A stretch of 64,000 bases of DNA from assembly GCF_000429265.1 (NCBI RefSeq), contig NZ_AUBN01000003.1, positions 62,001-126,000 on the forward strand. Reading direction: 5' to 3'. This stretch comes from Actinomyces gerencseriae DSM 6844. GTDB lineage: Bacteria; Actinomycetota; Actinomycetes; Actinomycetales; Actinomycetaceae. The notes under the pieces were generated by a model, which was not told the origin of the DNA, ran no database searches, and saw nothing but the letters and a program-made list of their open reading frames with translations. This document shows positions 8,013 to 18,432 of this stretch, piece after piece; the first letter of the stretch is position 1; every line of letters begins with the position of its first letter. The translations under genes were made by a program, and so were the position numbers.

Positions 8013-8219
8013 TCACCGCGAGCGGGTGCCGGGATCGACGTGGACCGCGACATCATCGGCGTCGTCGAGGGCCTTCAACATGCGCTCGTAGGCGTCGGGG
8101 CTGAGGAGAACCCCGACGGTGTGTCCCCGCTTGGTCAGGAAGACAGTGTCATGCCGCGCCTGATCAACGAGATGAGGAAGAGTGGAACGGGCTTTTGACA
8201 TCGAGACCGTCGTGGACAT
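8013..8219 (-). CDS. Phd/YefM-family antitoxin, apparently without a toxin partner
   Basis: A 68-residue protein with the typical Phd/YefM N-terminal fold: MSTTVSMSKARSTLPHLVD followed by a strand pair around VFLTKRGHTVGVLLSP and the helix DAYERMLKALDD. Such proteins repress their own operon and neutralise a RelE- or Doc-type toxin. No toxin frame follows on the minus strand and none precedes it, so it appears orphaned. The ATG was chosen over upstream in-frame starts because TACAGT (8231 to 8226 on the minus strand) lies 6 nt before it, a leaderless arrangement, and similarity to the family begins there. Confidence 0.75.
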   Translation of the reverse strand: MSTTVSMSKARSTLPHLVDQARHDTVFLTKRGHTVGVLLSPDAYERMLKALDDADDVAVHVDPGTRSR

Positions 8220-8225
8220 GGGGCA

Positions 8226-8231
8226 ACTGTA
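8226..8231 (-). promoter_or_regulatory. candidate -10 of a leaderless antitoxin transcript
   Basis: TACAGT on the minus strand, 6 nt before the antitoxin ATG; no Shine-Dalgarno sequence is present. Confidence 0.4.
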
Positions 8232-8271
8232 CGTTTCGCCGTGCGATACGGGCATGACGCCGTCGATCATC

Positions 8272-8313
8272 GACGCGTCCGCCTCCCCGAGGGACGCGTC
8301 CGCCTCCCCGAGG
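8272..8313. repeat. two perfect tandem copies of a 21-bp unit
   Basis: The unit GACGCGTCCGCCTCCCCGAG plus one G occurs at 8272-8292 and again at 8293-8313 without mismatch, between the antitoxin promoter and ettA. Function unknown; probably slippage-prone spacer DNA. Confidence 0.9.
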
Positions 8314-8519
8314 GAGAGCTCCCGGGGCTCCGGGCGGAATGAGCGGGTGGAGCCGGCGTACTGCCGGCGTGCCGTCGGCGTGCACCGCCTCACGCCATCG
8401 CCCGTCGCCATCGTCCGTCCGCTCCCTTAGGCTTGGCCCCGGTGCGCACGGCCGGGGCCGCGGGGTCCGTCGTCGCGCAGAACCTCCGCTCACACACCGA
8501 CGAAAGGCGCGGCGAAGCA

Positions 8520-10202
<1,683 letters not shown>

Positions 10203-10232
10203 CCCGCGACTGATCTCGAGATCGGTTCAGTT

Positions 10233-10293
10233 CCGCGCCGAGATCGGTTCGGTTCCGCATCGAGATCGGTCCGGCGGAGCTGTGCCCCGACGA
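10233..10293. repeat. 61-bp direct repeat, copy 1
   Basis: Identical over 61 bp to 11563-11623. It consists of 1.5 units of the 22-bp family containing GAGATCGGTTCGGTTCCGC, followed by GGCGGAGCTGTGCCCCGACG. The two copies bracket the lipoprotein gene. Confidence 0.95.
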
Positions 10294-10403
10294 CGGCGTT
10301 GTCGGTCGAGCGGGGAGCGCCCGCCACTGACGGAGGGGAAACGAGCGATGTAGCCGAGGTTCGGCACGTACGACTGAGGATCATCCGGCCAGTTGTGCGG
10401 GGC

Positions 10404-11237
10404 TCACCGTGCTGATGTGGTGATCGGCTTCAGATGGAGCAGCCGCTGGGTGCTGTTGTAGTCGACGACCTCGGCGATAATGTGCAGATTCTGGCCTACG
10501 CTCACGCTGTCCGGGACGTTGTCGCCCGTGAGATTGAGGTTGAAGTAACTGCAATTCGCGAATTGGAAACTTGGTCCGTGCACCGAGGTGGTGCTGTAGT
10601 CACCTGCGTAGACCAGAAAATCGAAACGTGTGTTATAGGCGTTGTGGCGAGCCACGTCCGCAATGTTCCCGTCGAACTCGACGGCACGCCCCTTGTATTC
10701 CGATGTGAACTGCTCGACGGTGGCGTCGTCCGGCTGCGGACTCTGCACCAGTGCGCGGAAGTCTTCGTTGTTGTCGACTGTGATGGTCTCGTCGCCGGTG
10801 GTGGGTGACGGAGTTGCCTCAGGAGTCGGAGAGGGTTCGGGGCTCAGCGGGGTGGAGGGGGAGGGCGGCTGCTCGGATGCGGCCGGTATCGGCTCCGAGG
10901 ATTCCTTCTCCTTCTTCGGGAAGGTGTGATAGCTGACGATCACAGGTGTATCTGCTGAAAATGTATCTCTGGTGGAGAACGACGTGTCGCCGCCGATCGA
11001 CACCTCCTCGACCTCGCCGTCCTCGGTCAGCCAGCCGGTGATCAGGTCATCTATCTCTTTCGTTGAGACGTCGGTGAACCCTGCATCATTGAATTTCGAC
11101 ACTACTTTTTGATAATTGCTGCTGCTCGCCTCGGATGAGTCGATTGGGGCGTTGATCTTCCTGCTGGCTGCATCGTTGCAGCTCACAAGGGAGATCGTCA
11201 GGACGCACACGCTGATCAAGCTGATCGTTTTTTTCAC
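10404..11237 (-). CDS. lipoprotein with a DUF4839-like C-terminal domain
   Basis: A 277-residue secreted lipoprotein. Residues 1-20 form a type II signal peptide with lipobox LVSC (lipid-modified C20). Next come a Ser/Asn-rich stretch and a domain around residues 40-105, a Pro/Ser/Glu-rich spacer (about 112-148), then a C-terminal domain including ITVDNNEDFRAL and AYNTRFDFLVYAGDY that I recall as DUF4839 (recognition by memory, moderate). Function unknown. The start is GTG with GAGGAA 5 nt upstream. The gene is clearly poorer in G+C than its neighbours and is bracketed by 61-bp direct repeats, both suggesting acquired cargo. Confidence 0.72.
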   Translation of the reverse strand: MKKTISLISVCVLTISLVSCNDAASRKINAPIDSSEASSSNYQKVVSKFNDAGFTDVSTKEIDDLITGWLTEDGEVEEVSIGGDTSFSTRDTFSADTPVIVSYHTFPKKEKESSEPIPAASEQPPSPSTPLSPEPSPTPEATPSPTTGDETITVDNNEDFRALVQSPQPDDATVEQFTSEYKGRAVEFDGNIADVARHNAYNTRFDFLVYAGDYSTTSVHGPSFQFANCSYFNLNLTGDNVPDSVSVGQNLHIIAEVVDYNSTQRLLHLKPITTSAR

Positions 11238-11562
11238 GATGTTCCTCGGGGAATAGTGTCGATGGGGAGCTCGACGTAAGGGGTGTGTTATCGACCGGTC
11301 GATTCTACGGCGAGGCCGGCGCCATCGGGGCGATACCGCGCAAGACTATTATGCCACTCGTAGGGCGGGTGCAACCGTTCAGGGTGCTTCCATCGTCCAT
11401 GAGACTCCAATGTCTCGCAGCCGTGCGGTGCCCTAGAGCTGCTTCGCCCTAGAGCTGCTTCCCGTGGTCGCTCGGGTCGGTCGAACAAGGACAGCTGTCC
11501 TGCTGGGCGGCGCGAAGATTTTCCCCGGCGCATCCCTCATGTTTTTCATGGGTGTGGTGATC

Positions 11563-11623
11563 CCGCGCCGAGATCGGTTCGGTTCCGCATCGAGATCGGT
11601 CCGGCGGAGCTGTGCCCCGACGA
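11563..11623. repeat. 61-bp direct repeat, copy 2
   Basis: Identical to 10233-10293 over the full 61 bp, on the far side of the lipoprotein gene and in the same orientation. Confidence 0.95.
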
Positions 11624-11751
11624 GTCGGGCATTCCTGCACGAGTCCGACGACGGCGTCGTCCAACTCATGCAGAAATGCAGCCCTCGCGCAGAAAAGCTC
11701 GACTCGATGGCACCTTGTCGACGCGGACCGCGGCGGCCTTGATCTCCAAAA

Positions 11752-11874
11752 GTGTCCAAATCTGCCGCAAAGGCGGTTCTTGTGCACTCGAAGGCATGGG
11801 AGATCCGCCTGATTCCAACGATCTGCAGTGCGGTGCATGGTGCAGAACAATCCCTTTGTGGCAGATTTGGACAC
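11752..11874. repeat. inverted-repeat (MITE-like) element, copy 1
   Basis: Ends in 21-bp inverted repeats, GTGTCCAAATCTGCCGCAAA at the left (11752-11772) and its complement at the right (11854-11874), with one mismatch. The 81-bp interior matches the element at 28837-28957, but as its reverse complement. No coding capacity. Confidence 0.85.
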
Positions 11875-12197
11875 GCTCCGCCCGAACGATCCTGTTACGT
11901 CTCAGAAGTCCCACGCGCCTCACCGGGCGGGTGCACCCGTCTCCTCGTGCCCCATCAGGAGAACCCGCTCCCACCCTCGATCTCACTTCTCCACTGCACC
12001 GGTCCCCGGACGTGCTCGTAGCGCCGTCGTCGCCGTGACCTCAATTCTCGCCCTCCGCAGAGGAACCCGACGAGAACGCCTCAAGGGGGGAGTCGGGCGG
12101 TCAGTGCGTGGATGAGGGCCGCGACCGACGGATCCGCGACCATCGCCCATTCCCCTCTGCTCAGACCGATGACGACGTCGACGACTCGGAGGACAGC

Positions 12198-13190
12198 TCA
12201 GCCGGGAGCCCCGCCGTCGTCCTCCTCCGCCATGCGGATCTCCCACCGGCCGCTGCCGCGAGCAGTCCGCGTGGGCACTCTGATCATGCCCTCCTGGGCG
12301 ATGGTGGACACGAGCCGCCCGGAGGAGTCGAAGACCTCCGCCCGGACCATCGCCCGCCCGCCCTGCGAGCTCGGCGAGTCCTGGACGAAGAGCAGCCAGT
12401 CGCACACGTCCACGTCCCGGTGGAACCACTGGGTGTGGTCGAGAGTCGCCAGGCTCATCCCCTTGCTGCGCCAGCTGAGCCCCTGACTGCGCAGCGCCGG
12501 CTCCAGCATCACCTGGTCGCACATGTAGGTCAGCAGCGCCCTGTGCACCGTCTGCGAGGCCCCGGCCGGGACGCGCCCGCGCGAGCGCGCCCACAGGTGC
12601 TGGACGCCGCTCCGCTCCTCGTCGGGACTCAGATAGACAGTGCCCTCGACATGTCGCAGGTCGAAGGCCGCCGTGCGTCCGAGGAACTTCGCCACCGGGT
12701 GGTTGACGGTCCTGAAGAGCTCCAGCGCACTCGTCAGCTCCTCGGGGCGCGGCACCTCGGGCGCCCCGATCTGAACATCGGCGCCGCCCTGAGTCTCCTG
12801 GAATGAGGAGATCATGGTCAGGATCGGCACCCCGCCCTGCGAGGCCGTGGTGCGCCGCTGCGAGAAGGACCTGCCGTCATGGAGTCTCTCGACGGCGAAG
12901 CGCACCGGCATGTCGGGCCTGCCCCCGCGCATGAAGTAGGCGTGCACCGAGTGGGGCAGGCGCTCGCCATCGCCGTCGTCCACCAGAGTGGCGGCCCCGG
13001 CGAGCAGCCCCTGCGCCACTACCTGACCGCCGTAGATGCGCCCGGAGAGCTGGGGCAGGGACTCGCCCGTGAAGGCGTCCTCCGCCGCGCACCCGTCTCC
13101 GTCGTGGACCTCCTCGCTCAGGGCCAGGACCCGGGTCACTGAGCCCAACGGCTCCTCGGTGGCGACGGGGACCGGGTACGGCGTCGTCAC
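12198..13190 (-). CDS. tesB: acyl-CoA thioesterase II
   Basis: A 330-residue double-hotdog thioesterase that hydrolyses acyl-CoA to free acid and CoA. N-terminal hotdog: RIYGGQVVAQGL and HSVHAYFMRGG. C-terminal hotdog: LATLDHTQWFHR, carrying the catalytic Asp region, and IAQEGMIRV with the catalytic Gln. These match E. coli TesB, which is somewhat shorter at 286. The start is GTG, overlapping the ptsI stop (GTGA at 13187-13190), so it is translated from the ptsI transcript. The pairing of a PTS enzyme with a thioesterase has no obvious biochemical logic. Confidence 0.92.
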   Translation of the reverse strand: MTTPYPVPVATEEPLGSVTRVLALSEEVHDGDGCAAEDAFTGESLPQLSGRIYGGQVVAQGLLAGAATLVDDGDGERLPHSVHAYFMRGGRPDMPVRFAVERLHDGRSFSQRRTTASQGGVPILTMISSFQETQGGADVQIGAPEVPRPEELTSALELFRTVNHPVAKFLGRTAAFDLRHVEGTVYLSPDEERSGVQHLWARSRGRVPAGASQTVHRALLTYMCDQVMLEPALRSQGLSWRSKGMSLATLDHTQWFHRDVDVCDWLLFVQDSPSSQGGRAMVRAEVFDSSGRLVSTIAQEGMIRVPTRTARGSGRWEIRMAEEDDGGAPG

Positions 13191-14887
13191 AGGCCGAGTT
13201 CCTCCAGGATCGGCAGCTCGGCGCGCACGGCGGTCCGGGCGTCGTCAGCGGTCCTGGCGTTGATCGCCAGCTCGGCCAGGCGCTGGCAGTCGGCGAGGTC
13301 CACGGACTTGAGCACGGCGTCGACGTCGGGCAGGGCGCGGGCCGTCATCGACAGGCTCGCCACGCCCAGACCCACCAGGACGACGGCGAGCGCCGGGTCG
13401 GCGGCGGCCTCGCCGCACACGCCCACCGGGCGGCCGTGGGGGGAGGCGCCGTCGCAGGCGGCCTTGATCAGACGCAGGACCGCGGGCTGCCAGCCGGTCG
13501 ACAGATCCGCCAGGGAGGACAGGAGCCGGTCCGCCGCCATGACGTACTGCGTGAGGTCGTTGGTGCCGATGGAGGCGAAGTCGGCGTGCTCGAAGAGCTT
13601 GTCCGCCATGAGCGCGGCGGACGGCACCTCGATCATCATGCCCGCGGTCCTGAGCCCGTAGGAGCGCGCCTTGTCGGTGAACGCCTTGGCCTCGTCGGCG
13701 GTGGAGATCATGGGGGCCATGACCCACACCTTCGCCTCGGTGGCGGCCTCGGCCTTGGCGAGGGCCTCGAGCTGGTGCTCCAGGACCTCGGGGTCGCGTC
13801 GCGCGGTGCGGTAGGCGCGCACGCCGAGCGCCGGGTTGGCCTCAGTGGCGTCGGTGAGGAAGGGGAGCGGCTTGTCGGCCCCGGCGTCGAGGGTGCGCAC
13901 GACGACCTTCTTGCCGGGGAAGGCCTCGAGCACGCCGCGGTAGGCCTCCACCTGCGCCTCGATCGTGGGCTCCTCGGGCTGGTCGAGGAAGCAGAACTCG
14001 GTGCGGAACAGTCCCACGCCCATGGCGCCCGCCTTCGCGGCGCTGCGGGCCCCCGCGGCCTCGCCGACATTGGCCAGCAGCTGGACCTCATGGCCGTCCT
14101 TGGTGGCGCCGTCGCCGTGGAAGACGCGCACCCGGCTGGCGAGCTCGCGGGCCCGGCGCAGGGCCTCCTCCGTCGGGTTGAGGGTGACGGTGCCCTTGGT
14201 GCCGTCGACGAGGACGATGTCGCCGTCGTGAAGCTGGTCGATGACCTCCGTGCCGGTGCCGACGATCGCCGGTATGCCGAGCGCGCGGGCCAGGATCGCG
14301 GTGTGCGAGGTGGGGCCGCCCTCGGAGGTGATGAAGGCGACGACCTTCTCGGGATCGAGTAGGGCCGTGTCGGCGGGCGCGAGATCCTCGGCGACGAGGA
14401 CGAAGGGCTCGGGCAGGTGCGGGATGCCCGGCATGGGGGAGTCGGTGAGGACGGCGACGATGCGGTCGCGCACGTCCGCCACGTCGCGGGTGCGCTCGGC
14501 CATGTAGCCGCCCAGGGACTCGAGCATACCGGCGAGGGTGTCGGCGGCCTCCCACACGGCGCGCTCGGGGACGAGCTTGCGCTCGCGGACCTTGGCCTGG
14601 GCCGACGTGGTCAGAGTCGGGTCGGCGGCCATCTGGGCCGTGGTCTCCAGCAGAGTGCGTCCATCGCCCTTGGCCTCGGCCGCGGAGAGCTCGAGGTTCT
14701 TCTTGACCCTCTGAGCGGCTTCGGCGATGCGGTCGCACTCCTTCTCGGGGTCTCGATCGGAGTCGAGCGTGGCGATCTCGGGCTCGGTGATGCCCGGTGC
14801 CATGCAGGCAACGGGGCCGGCGATGAGCCCGGGGCTCACGCCAATGCCGGTCAGGGACGACGTGGGTGTTGCGTCGGACGGGGCCAT
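13187..14887 (-). CDS. ptsI: phosphoenolpyruvate-protein phosphotransferase, PTS enzyme I
   Basis: A 566-residue cytoplasmic enzyme that takes phosphate from PEP and passes it to HPr, the first step of PTS sugar import. The phosphorylated histidine is H195 in GGPTSHTAIL. The C-terminal TIM-barrel half shows FRTEFCFLDQ and ASIGTNDLTQYVMAADR, the PEP-binding signatures. The frame extends further upstream, but the ATG at 14887 is preceded by GAGGAG about 7 nt away and gives the normal family length (about 570). Divergent from the EIIB gene at 15177. HPr is not in the window. Confidence 0.95.
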   Translation of the reverse strand: MAPSDATPTSSLTGIGVSPGLIAGPVACMAPGITEPEIATLDSDRDPEKECDRIAEAAQRVKKNLELSAAEAKGDGRTLLETTAQMAADPTLTTSAQAKVRERKLVPERAVWEAADTLAGMLESLGGYMAERTRDVADVRDRIVAVLTDSPMPGIPHLPEPFVLVAEDLAPADTALLDPEKVVAFITSEGGPTSHTAILARALGIPAIVGTGTEVIDQLHDGDIVLVDGTKGTVTLNPTEEALRRARELASRVRVFHGDGATKDGHEVQLLANVGEAAGARSAAKAGAMGVGLFRTEFCFLDQPEEPTIEAQVEAYRGVLEAFPGKKVVVRTLDAGADKPLPFLTDATEANPALGVRAYRTARRDPEVLEHQLEALAKAEAATEAKVWVMAPMISTADEAKAFTDKARSYGLRTAGMMIEVPSAALMADKLFEHADFASIGTNDLTQYVMAADRLLSSLADLSTGWQPAVLRLIKAACDGASPHGRPVGVCGEAAADPALAVVLVGLGVASLSMTARALPDVDAVLKSVDLADCQRLAELAINARTADDARTAVRAELPILEELGL

Positions 14888-15058
14888 GCGGTGCTCCTCA
14901 ACAGCGATGGAGGCGAGTATCACGCTCCATTGTGCCCCGGAGGAGCGGTGGATGGAGCGTTTCCGCCGTCGGATGAATGACGATTGACACCGGGGCGCCT
15001 CGACGAGACCCCGATCGGCCCTCGGCGGAGGGCCTGTCCGACGGGAGGCGTTCCACCT

Positions 15059-15064
15059 AGGATA
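15059..15064 (+). promoter_or_regulatory. candidate -10 for the EIIB gene
   Basis: TAGGAT, a good actinobacterial -10, about 110 nt before the EIIB start in the ptsI-EIIB divergent region. The -35 is not clear. Confidence 0.35.
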
Positions 15065-15176
15065 AAGTGATACCGAGCACGGAGATGACGAGCCGTCGCG
15101 CGGCGTCCGTGGGCGCCCTCGAACGCCCACGGACGCCACCGGGTCGAGTCTCACGAGGAGCCATGAGGAGCACAGA

Positions 15177-15407
15177 ATGAGCACTGCTGAACAGATCGTC
15201 ACCGGCCTGGGGGGCCGCGAGAACATCTCGGATCTCGAGCCCTGCATCACGCGTCTGCGCGTCGAGGTCGTGGATCAGGAGAAGGTCGATGAGGAGGCCC
15301 TGCGGGCCGCGGGCGCCTTCGGGGTCGTCCGCTCCGGCCGCGTCGTGCAGGTCGTCGTCGGGCCGGCGGCGGACGACCTCGCGGGCGAGATCGCGGGCCT
15401 GGACTGA
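15177..15407 (+). CDS. stand-alone PTS EIIB protein, glucose family
   Basis: A 76-residue single-domain EIIB. The phosphate-accepting cysteine is C23 in LEPCITRLRVEV, the hallmark of the glucose/N-acetylglucosamine EIIB family. The domain is complete from MSTAEQIVTGLGG to AGEIAGLD. GAGGAG lies 6-10 nt upstream of the ATG. It would carry phosphate from an EIIA to the sugar bound in EIIC. It is divergent from ptsI and is a close relative of the EIIB at 18429-18674, so two separate EIIB proteins exist beside one EIIC in this window. Confidence 0.9.
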   Translation: MSTAEQIVTGLGGRENISDLEPCITRLRVEVVDQEKVDEEALRAAGAFGVVRSGRVVQVVVGPAADDLAGEIAGLD

Positions 15408-15530
15408 ACCGCGGCGCTCGTGGCCCCGCCGTCCGCCGCTCGACCGTGGGTGCGGACGGCGGGCGGCCGAGGAGGAGGCGAGTAGGAAAGGCGCGTCGCG
15501 ACTAGTAATGCGCCGCCAGGTGTGAAACGC

Positions 15531-15539
15531 TTGCTGCAA
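15531..15539. promoter_or_regulatory. possible operator upstream of malQ
   Basis: The short palindrome TTGCTGCAA, within CGCTTGCTGCAACG, lies about 130 nt before malQ. LacI-family regulators of maltose genes bind sites of this general kind. Weak, by inspection only. Confidence 0.25.
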
Positions 15540-15668
15540 CGGATGGCTGCCGCTCGATCGTCCAGTCGCATTGTCGCGCTGGCACGGTCGGGCGAGCCGT
15601 CGCTCACCACACCATCCCCATAGGGACCACCCTCGCGCCCACGCGACCGACCAACGAGAAGCCACGCC

Positions 15669-17825
15669 ATGACTGAGTCCATCGCCGCATCCGAGCCCGC
15701 GGGCGAGCGCCTGAAGAGGCTCGCCGAAGCACACGGAGTCTCCACCGAGTACTGGGACTACCACGGCAACCTCGCCGCCCCGTCCCGGGCCACGCTCGTC
15801 GCCGTCCTGGCGGCGCTGGGCGTCGATGCCGGCACCGACGAGGAGGTCGAGGCCTCCCTGATGGAGGCCGACCTCGCCCCCTGGCGGCTCACGTTGCCGC
15901 GCGTCGTCGTCACCCGGGCCGGCTCCTCGGGCTCCGTGCCGGTCCATCTGCCCGACGGCGCCTCCGTGCGGGTGCGCGTCGAGCTGGAGGGCGGCGGCAG
16001 GTGGGACCTGTCCCAGACCGATGAGTGGACGCTCCCGCACGATGTGGACGGGGCCCTGATCGGCCGGGCGTGCTTCGCCCTGCCGGCCGATCTCCCCCTG
16101 GGATGGCACACCCTGGTCGCGGAGATCGACGCCTCCCCGGCGCGCGAGGCGTTCTCGGCGACCGCGCCGCTGGCCGTCACCCCGGAACGACTGGAGCTGC
16201 CGGCGGCCCTGGGACTGCGGGGCTGGGGAGCGATGGCGCAGCTGTACTCCGTGCGCTCGCACGGCTCATGGGGCATCGGGGACGCGGACGACCTCACCGA
16301 GCTGGTCAGCTTCCTGGGGGACGAGGGCGCCGACTTCCTCCTCATCAACCCGCTGCACGCCGCGGAGCCGGCCGGTCGCATGACTCCGTCGCCCTATCTG
16401 CCGGTGACCAGGCGCTTCGTCAACCCCATCTACATCCGTCCCGAGGCGATCGGGGAGGTCGCTCGCCTGTCCGGGCCGCGCCGCTCCCTGGTCCAGTGGG
16501 CCTTCGAGGAGGTCTCGGCGACCGATCTCAGCGCGGAGCCCATCGACCGTGATGCCGTCTGGAAGGCCAAGAGAGAGGCCCTCGAGGTCATCTTCGCCGC
16601 CGGGCGCTCCCGGGCGCGTCAGCGCGACTTCGAGCGCTTCCGCGCCGAGCAGGGCGAGGGGCTGGAGCGCTACGCCCTGTGGTGCGCCCTGACCGAGAAG
16701 TACGGCGCGCTGGTGGACTGGCCCCATACCCTCAAGGACGCCTCGAGCGCCTTCGTCGCCAACGAGGCCCGAACCCTGACCGAGCGCATCGACTTCTACG
16801 CCTGGATGCAGTGGATCGTCGATGAGCAGCTGGGCCGTGCGCAGGCGGAGGCCAAGGCCTCCGGCATGAGCCTGGGAGTCATGGACGATCTGGCCGTCGG
16901 CGTGCACCCGCACGGAGCCGACGTGTGGAGCGATCCGGAGTCCTTCGCCCGGGGCATCGAGGTCGGCGCCCCGCCGGACATGTACAACCAGCTCGGCCAG
17001 AACTGGTCCCAGCCCCCGTGGAGCCCCGTGCACCTGGCGGAGACGGCCTACGCGCCCCTGCGCGACATGGTGCGCACGGTCCTGCGCCACGCCGGCGCGC
17101 TGCGCATGGATCACATCGTCGGGCTGTTCCGCCTGTGGTGGATCCCCCGGGGCATGCGGGCCGATCAGGGCGCCTACGTCCGCTACGACCACGAGGCCAT
17201 GGTCGGCGTGGTCCTGCTGGAGGCCCACCGCGCCGGTGCCGTCATCATCGGCGAGGACCTGGGCACCGTCGAGCCCTGGGCGCGCGACTACCTCGCCAGC
17301 CGGGGCGTGCTCGGCACATCGGTGCTGTGGTTCGAGAAGCAGCACGACGGTTGGCCGCTGCAGCCCGCCGCCTACCGGCGCCTGGCCCTGTCCACCGTCA
17401 ACACCCACGACCTGCCGCCCACCGCCGGATACCTCGCCGATGAGCACGTGGCCCTGCGCGAGCGGCTCGGGCTGCTCACCGAGCCCGCCGAGCGGGTTCG
17501 CGCCGAGGCCCGCCTGGAGCGCGAGCGGATGATCACCCGGCTGCGCGAGCACGGGCTGCTGGACGACGACCCCTCGGAGCGGGAGATCGTCGAGGCCCTG
17601 CACCGCTACGTGATGCGCACCCCCTCCGCGCTGGTCGGCGTGGCCCTCGTCGATGGCGTCGGCGAGCGGCGCACCCAGAACCAGCCGGGCACCGATCAGG
17701 AGTACCCGAACTGGAAGATCCCGCTCGCCGACGGCTCGGGCAGCGTCGTCCTGGTCGAGGACCTGCCGGACAACGTCAGGCTGAGCAGCCTGCTGGCCGC
17801 CGTCCGCGAGGAGATGAAGCGCTGA
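15669..17825 (+). CDS. malQ: 4-alpha-glucanotransferase (amylomaltase), GH77
   Basis: A 718-residue enzyme that transfers glucan segments between maltodextrins and releases glucose. The three GH77 catalytic residues are visible: nucleophile D481 in LRMDHIVGLFRLWW, acid/base E529 in IGEDLGTV, and transition-state stabiliser D581 in NTHDLPP. An N-terminal extension of about 170 residues precedes the catalytic barrel, as in other actinobacterial MalQ proteins. Flanked by PTS genes on both sides, which fits intracellular maltodextrin use feeding a glucose pool. A terminator hairpin follows at 17840-17858. Confidence 0.96.
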   Translation: MTESIAASEPAGERLKRLAEAHGVSTEYWDYHGNLAAPSRATLVAVLAALGVDAGTDEEVEASLMEADLAPWRLTLPRVVVTRAGSSGSVPVHLPDGASVRVRVELEGGGRWDLSQTDEWTLPHDVDGALIGRACFALPADLPLGWHTLVAEIDASPAREAFSATAPLAVTPERLELPAALGLRGWGAMAQLYSVRSHGSWGIGDADDLTELVSFLGDEGADFLLINPLHAAEPAGRMTPSPYLPVTRRFVNPIYIRPEAIGEVARLSGPRRSLVQWAFEEVSATDLSAEPIDRDAVWKAKREALEVIFAAGRSRARQRDFERFRAEQGEGLERYALWCALTEKYGALVDWPHTLKDASSAFVANEARTLTERIDFYAWMQWIVDEQLGRAQAEAKASGMSLGVMDDLAVGVHPHGADVWSDPESFARGIEVGAPPDMYNQLGQNWSQPPWSPVHLAETAYAPLRDMVRTVLRHAGALRMDHIVGLFRLWWIPRGMRADQGAYVRYDHEAMVGVVLLEAHRAGAVIIGEDLGTVEPWARDYLASRGVLGTSVLWFEKQHDGWPLQPAAYRRLALSTVNTHDLPPTAGYLADEHVALRERLGLLTEPAERVRAEARLERERMITRLREHGLLDDDPSEREIVEALHRYVMRTPSALVGVALVDGVGERRTQNQPGTDQEYPNWKIPLADGSGSVVLVEDLPDNVRLSSLLAAVREEMKR

Positions 17826-17839
17826 GGCGCCGCTGAGCC

Positions 17840-17858
17840 GGGGCGCCCCGCCCCTTTT
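17840..17858 (+). terminator. intrinsic terminator after malQ
   Basis: GGGGCG (17840-17845), a 3-nt loop, CGCCCC (17849-17854), then TTTT. Confidence 0.7.
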
Positions 17859-17861
17859 CGC

Positions 17862-17963
17862 CGAGATCGGTCCGGTTCCGCACCGAGATCGGTCCGGTTC
17901 CGCACCGAGATCGGTCCGGTTCCGCACCGAGATCGGTCCGGTTCCGCACCGAGATCGGTCCGG
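17862..17963. repeat. array of 22-bp tandem repeats
   Basis: Four perfect units (17862-17883, 17884-17905, 17906-17927, 17928-17949) built on CGAGATCGGTCCGGTTCCGC, plus a truncated fifth that stops at 17963. The array lies between malQ and the EIIA gene. Related degenerate units occur at 10212-10282, 11563-11612 and 30798-30856. Confidence 0.95.
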
Positions 17964-17973
17964 CGATTCTCGT

Positions 17974-18432
17974 TCAGGCCCAGGTGCAGGCCGCGGCCCC
18001 GCTGGCGAGTGCCTCGCCCGCGCGTGCGGTCGTCAGCGCCTCCTTCTCGGCCTCCAGCGCGACCACCGGAACGATCGGGTCGTATCCGCGTGCCTCGATC
18101 CTCGTGGGGGACCAGGTCACCACCGGGTCGCCGACGGCGACCGCGCTGCCCTCGGCGGCGTGGACCGCGAAGCCCTCTCCGCTCAGCCGGACCGTATCGA
18201 GGCCGAGATGGACGAGCACGCCGCGCCCCTCCGGGGACACGACGACGTAGGCGTGCGGGTGGACCTTGGACAGGGTGCCGGAGATCGGCGCGACGGCGGT
18301 GACGGCACCGCCGTCGCGGTCGGGATCGATGGCCAGTCCGGGGCCGACGAGTCCGCCCGAGAAGACGGGGTCGGGGACGTCCTCGATGGCGACGACCCTT
18401 CCCGCCAGCGGGGCCCGGACGACCAGGCTCAT
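17974..18432 (-). CDS. PTS glucose-type EIIA protein
   Basis: A 152-residue protein equivalent to E. coli EIIA-Glc (Crr). The active-site H75 lies in GVLVHLGLDTV, with the partner H60 in KVHPHAYVV; this 15-residue separation matches H75/H90 of the E. coli protein. It accepts phosphate from HPr and passes it to EIIB. The ATG overlaps the stop of the upstream EIIB gene by ATGA at 18429-18432, so the two are coupled. In other bacteria this protein also signals carbon status; nothing here shows whether that applies. Confidence 0.92.
   Translation of the reverse strand: MSLVVRAPLAGRVVAIEDVPDPVFSGGLVGPGLAIDPDRDGGAVTAVAPISGTLSKVHPHAYVVVSPEGRGVLVHLGLDTVRLSGEGFAVHAAEGSAVAVGDPVVTWSPTRIEARGYDPIVPVVALEAEKEALTTARAGEALASGAAACTWA

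Larger units (their letters stand above)
11238..12197. other. 960-bp gene-free stretch rich in repeats
   Basis: No frame here looks like a gene. It holds a tandem duplication of CCCTAGAGCTGCTTC near 11431-11461, the second copy of the 61-bp repeat (11563-11623), a 123-bp inverted-repeat element (11752-11874), and a conserved flank (11875-11945) that recurs at 28958-29028. Confidence 0.7.

Noticed and set aside
11449-11874. 141-codon minus-strand frame through the repeat region
   Set aside because: It is composed of repeat DNA (the RRTDLDAEP-like translation recurs wherever the 22-bp unit occurs) and has no start signals.
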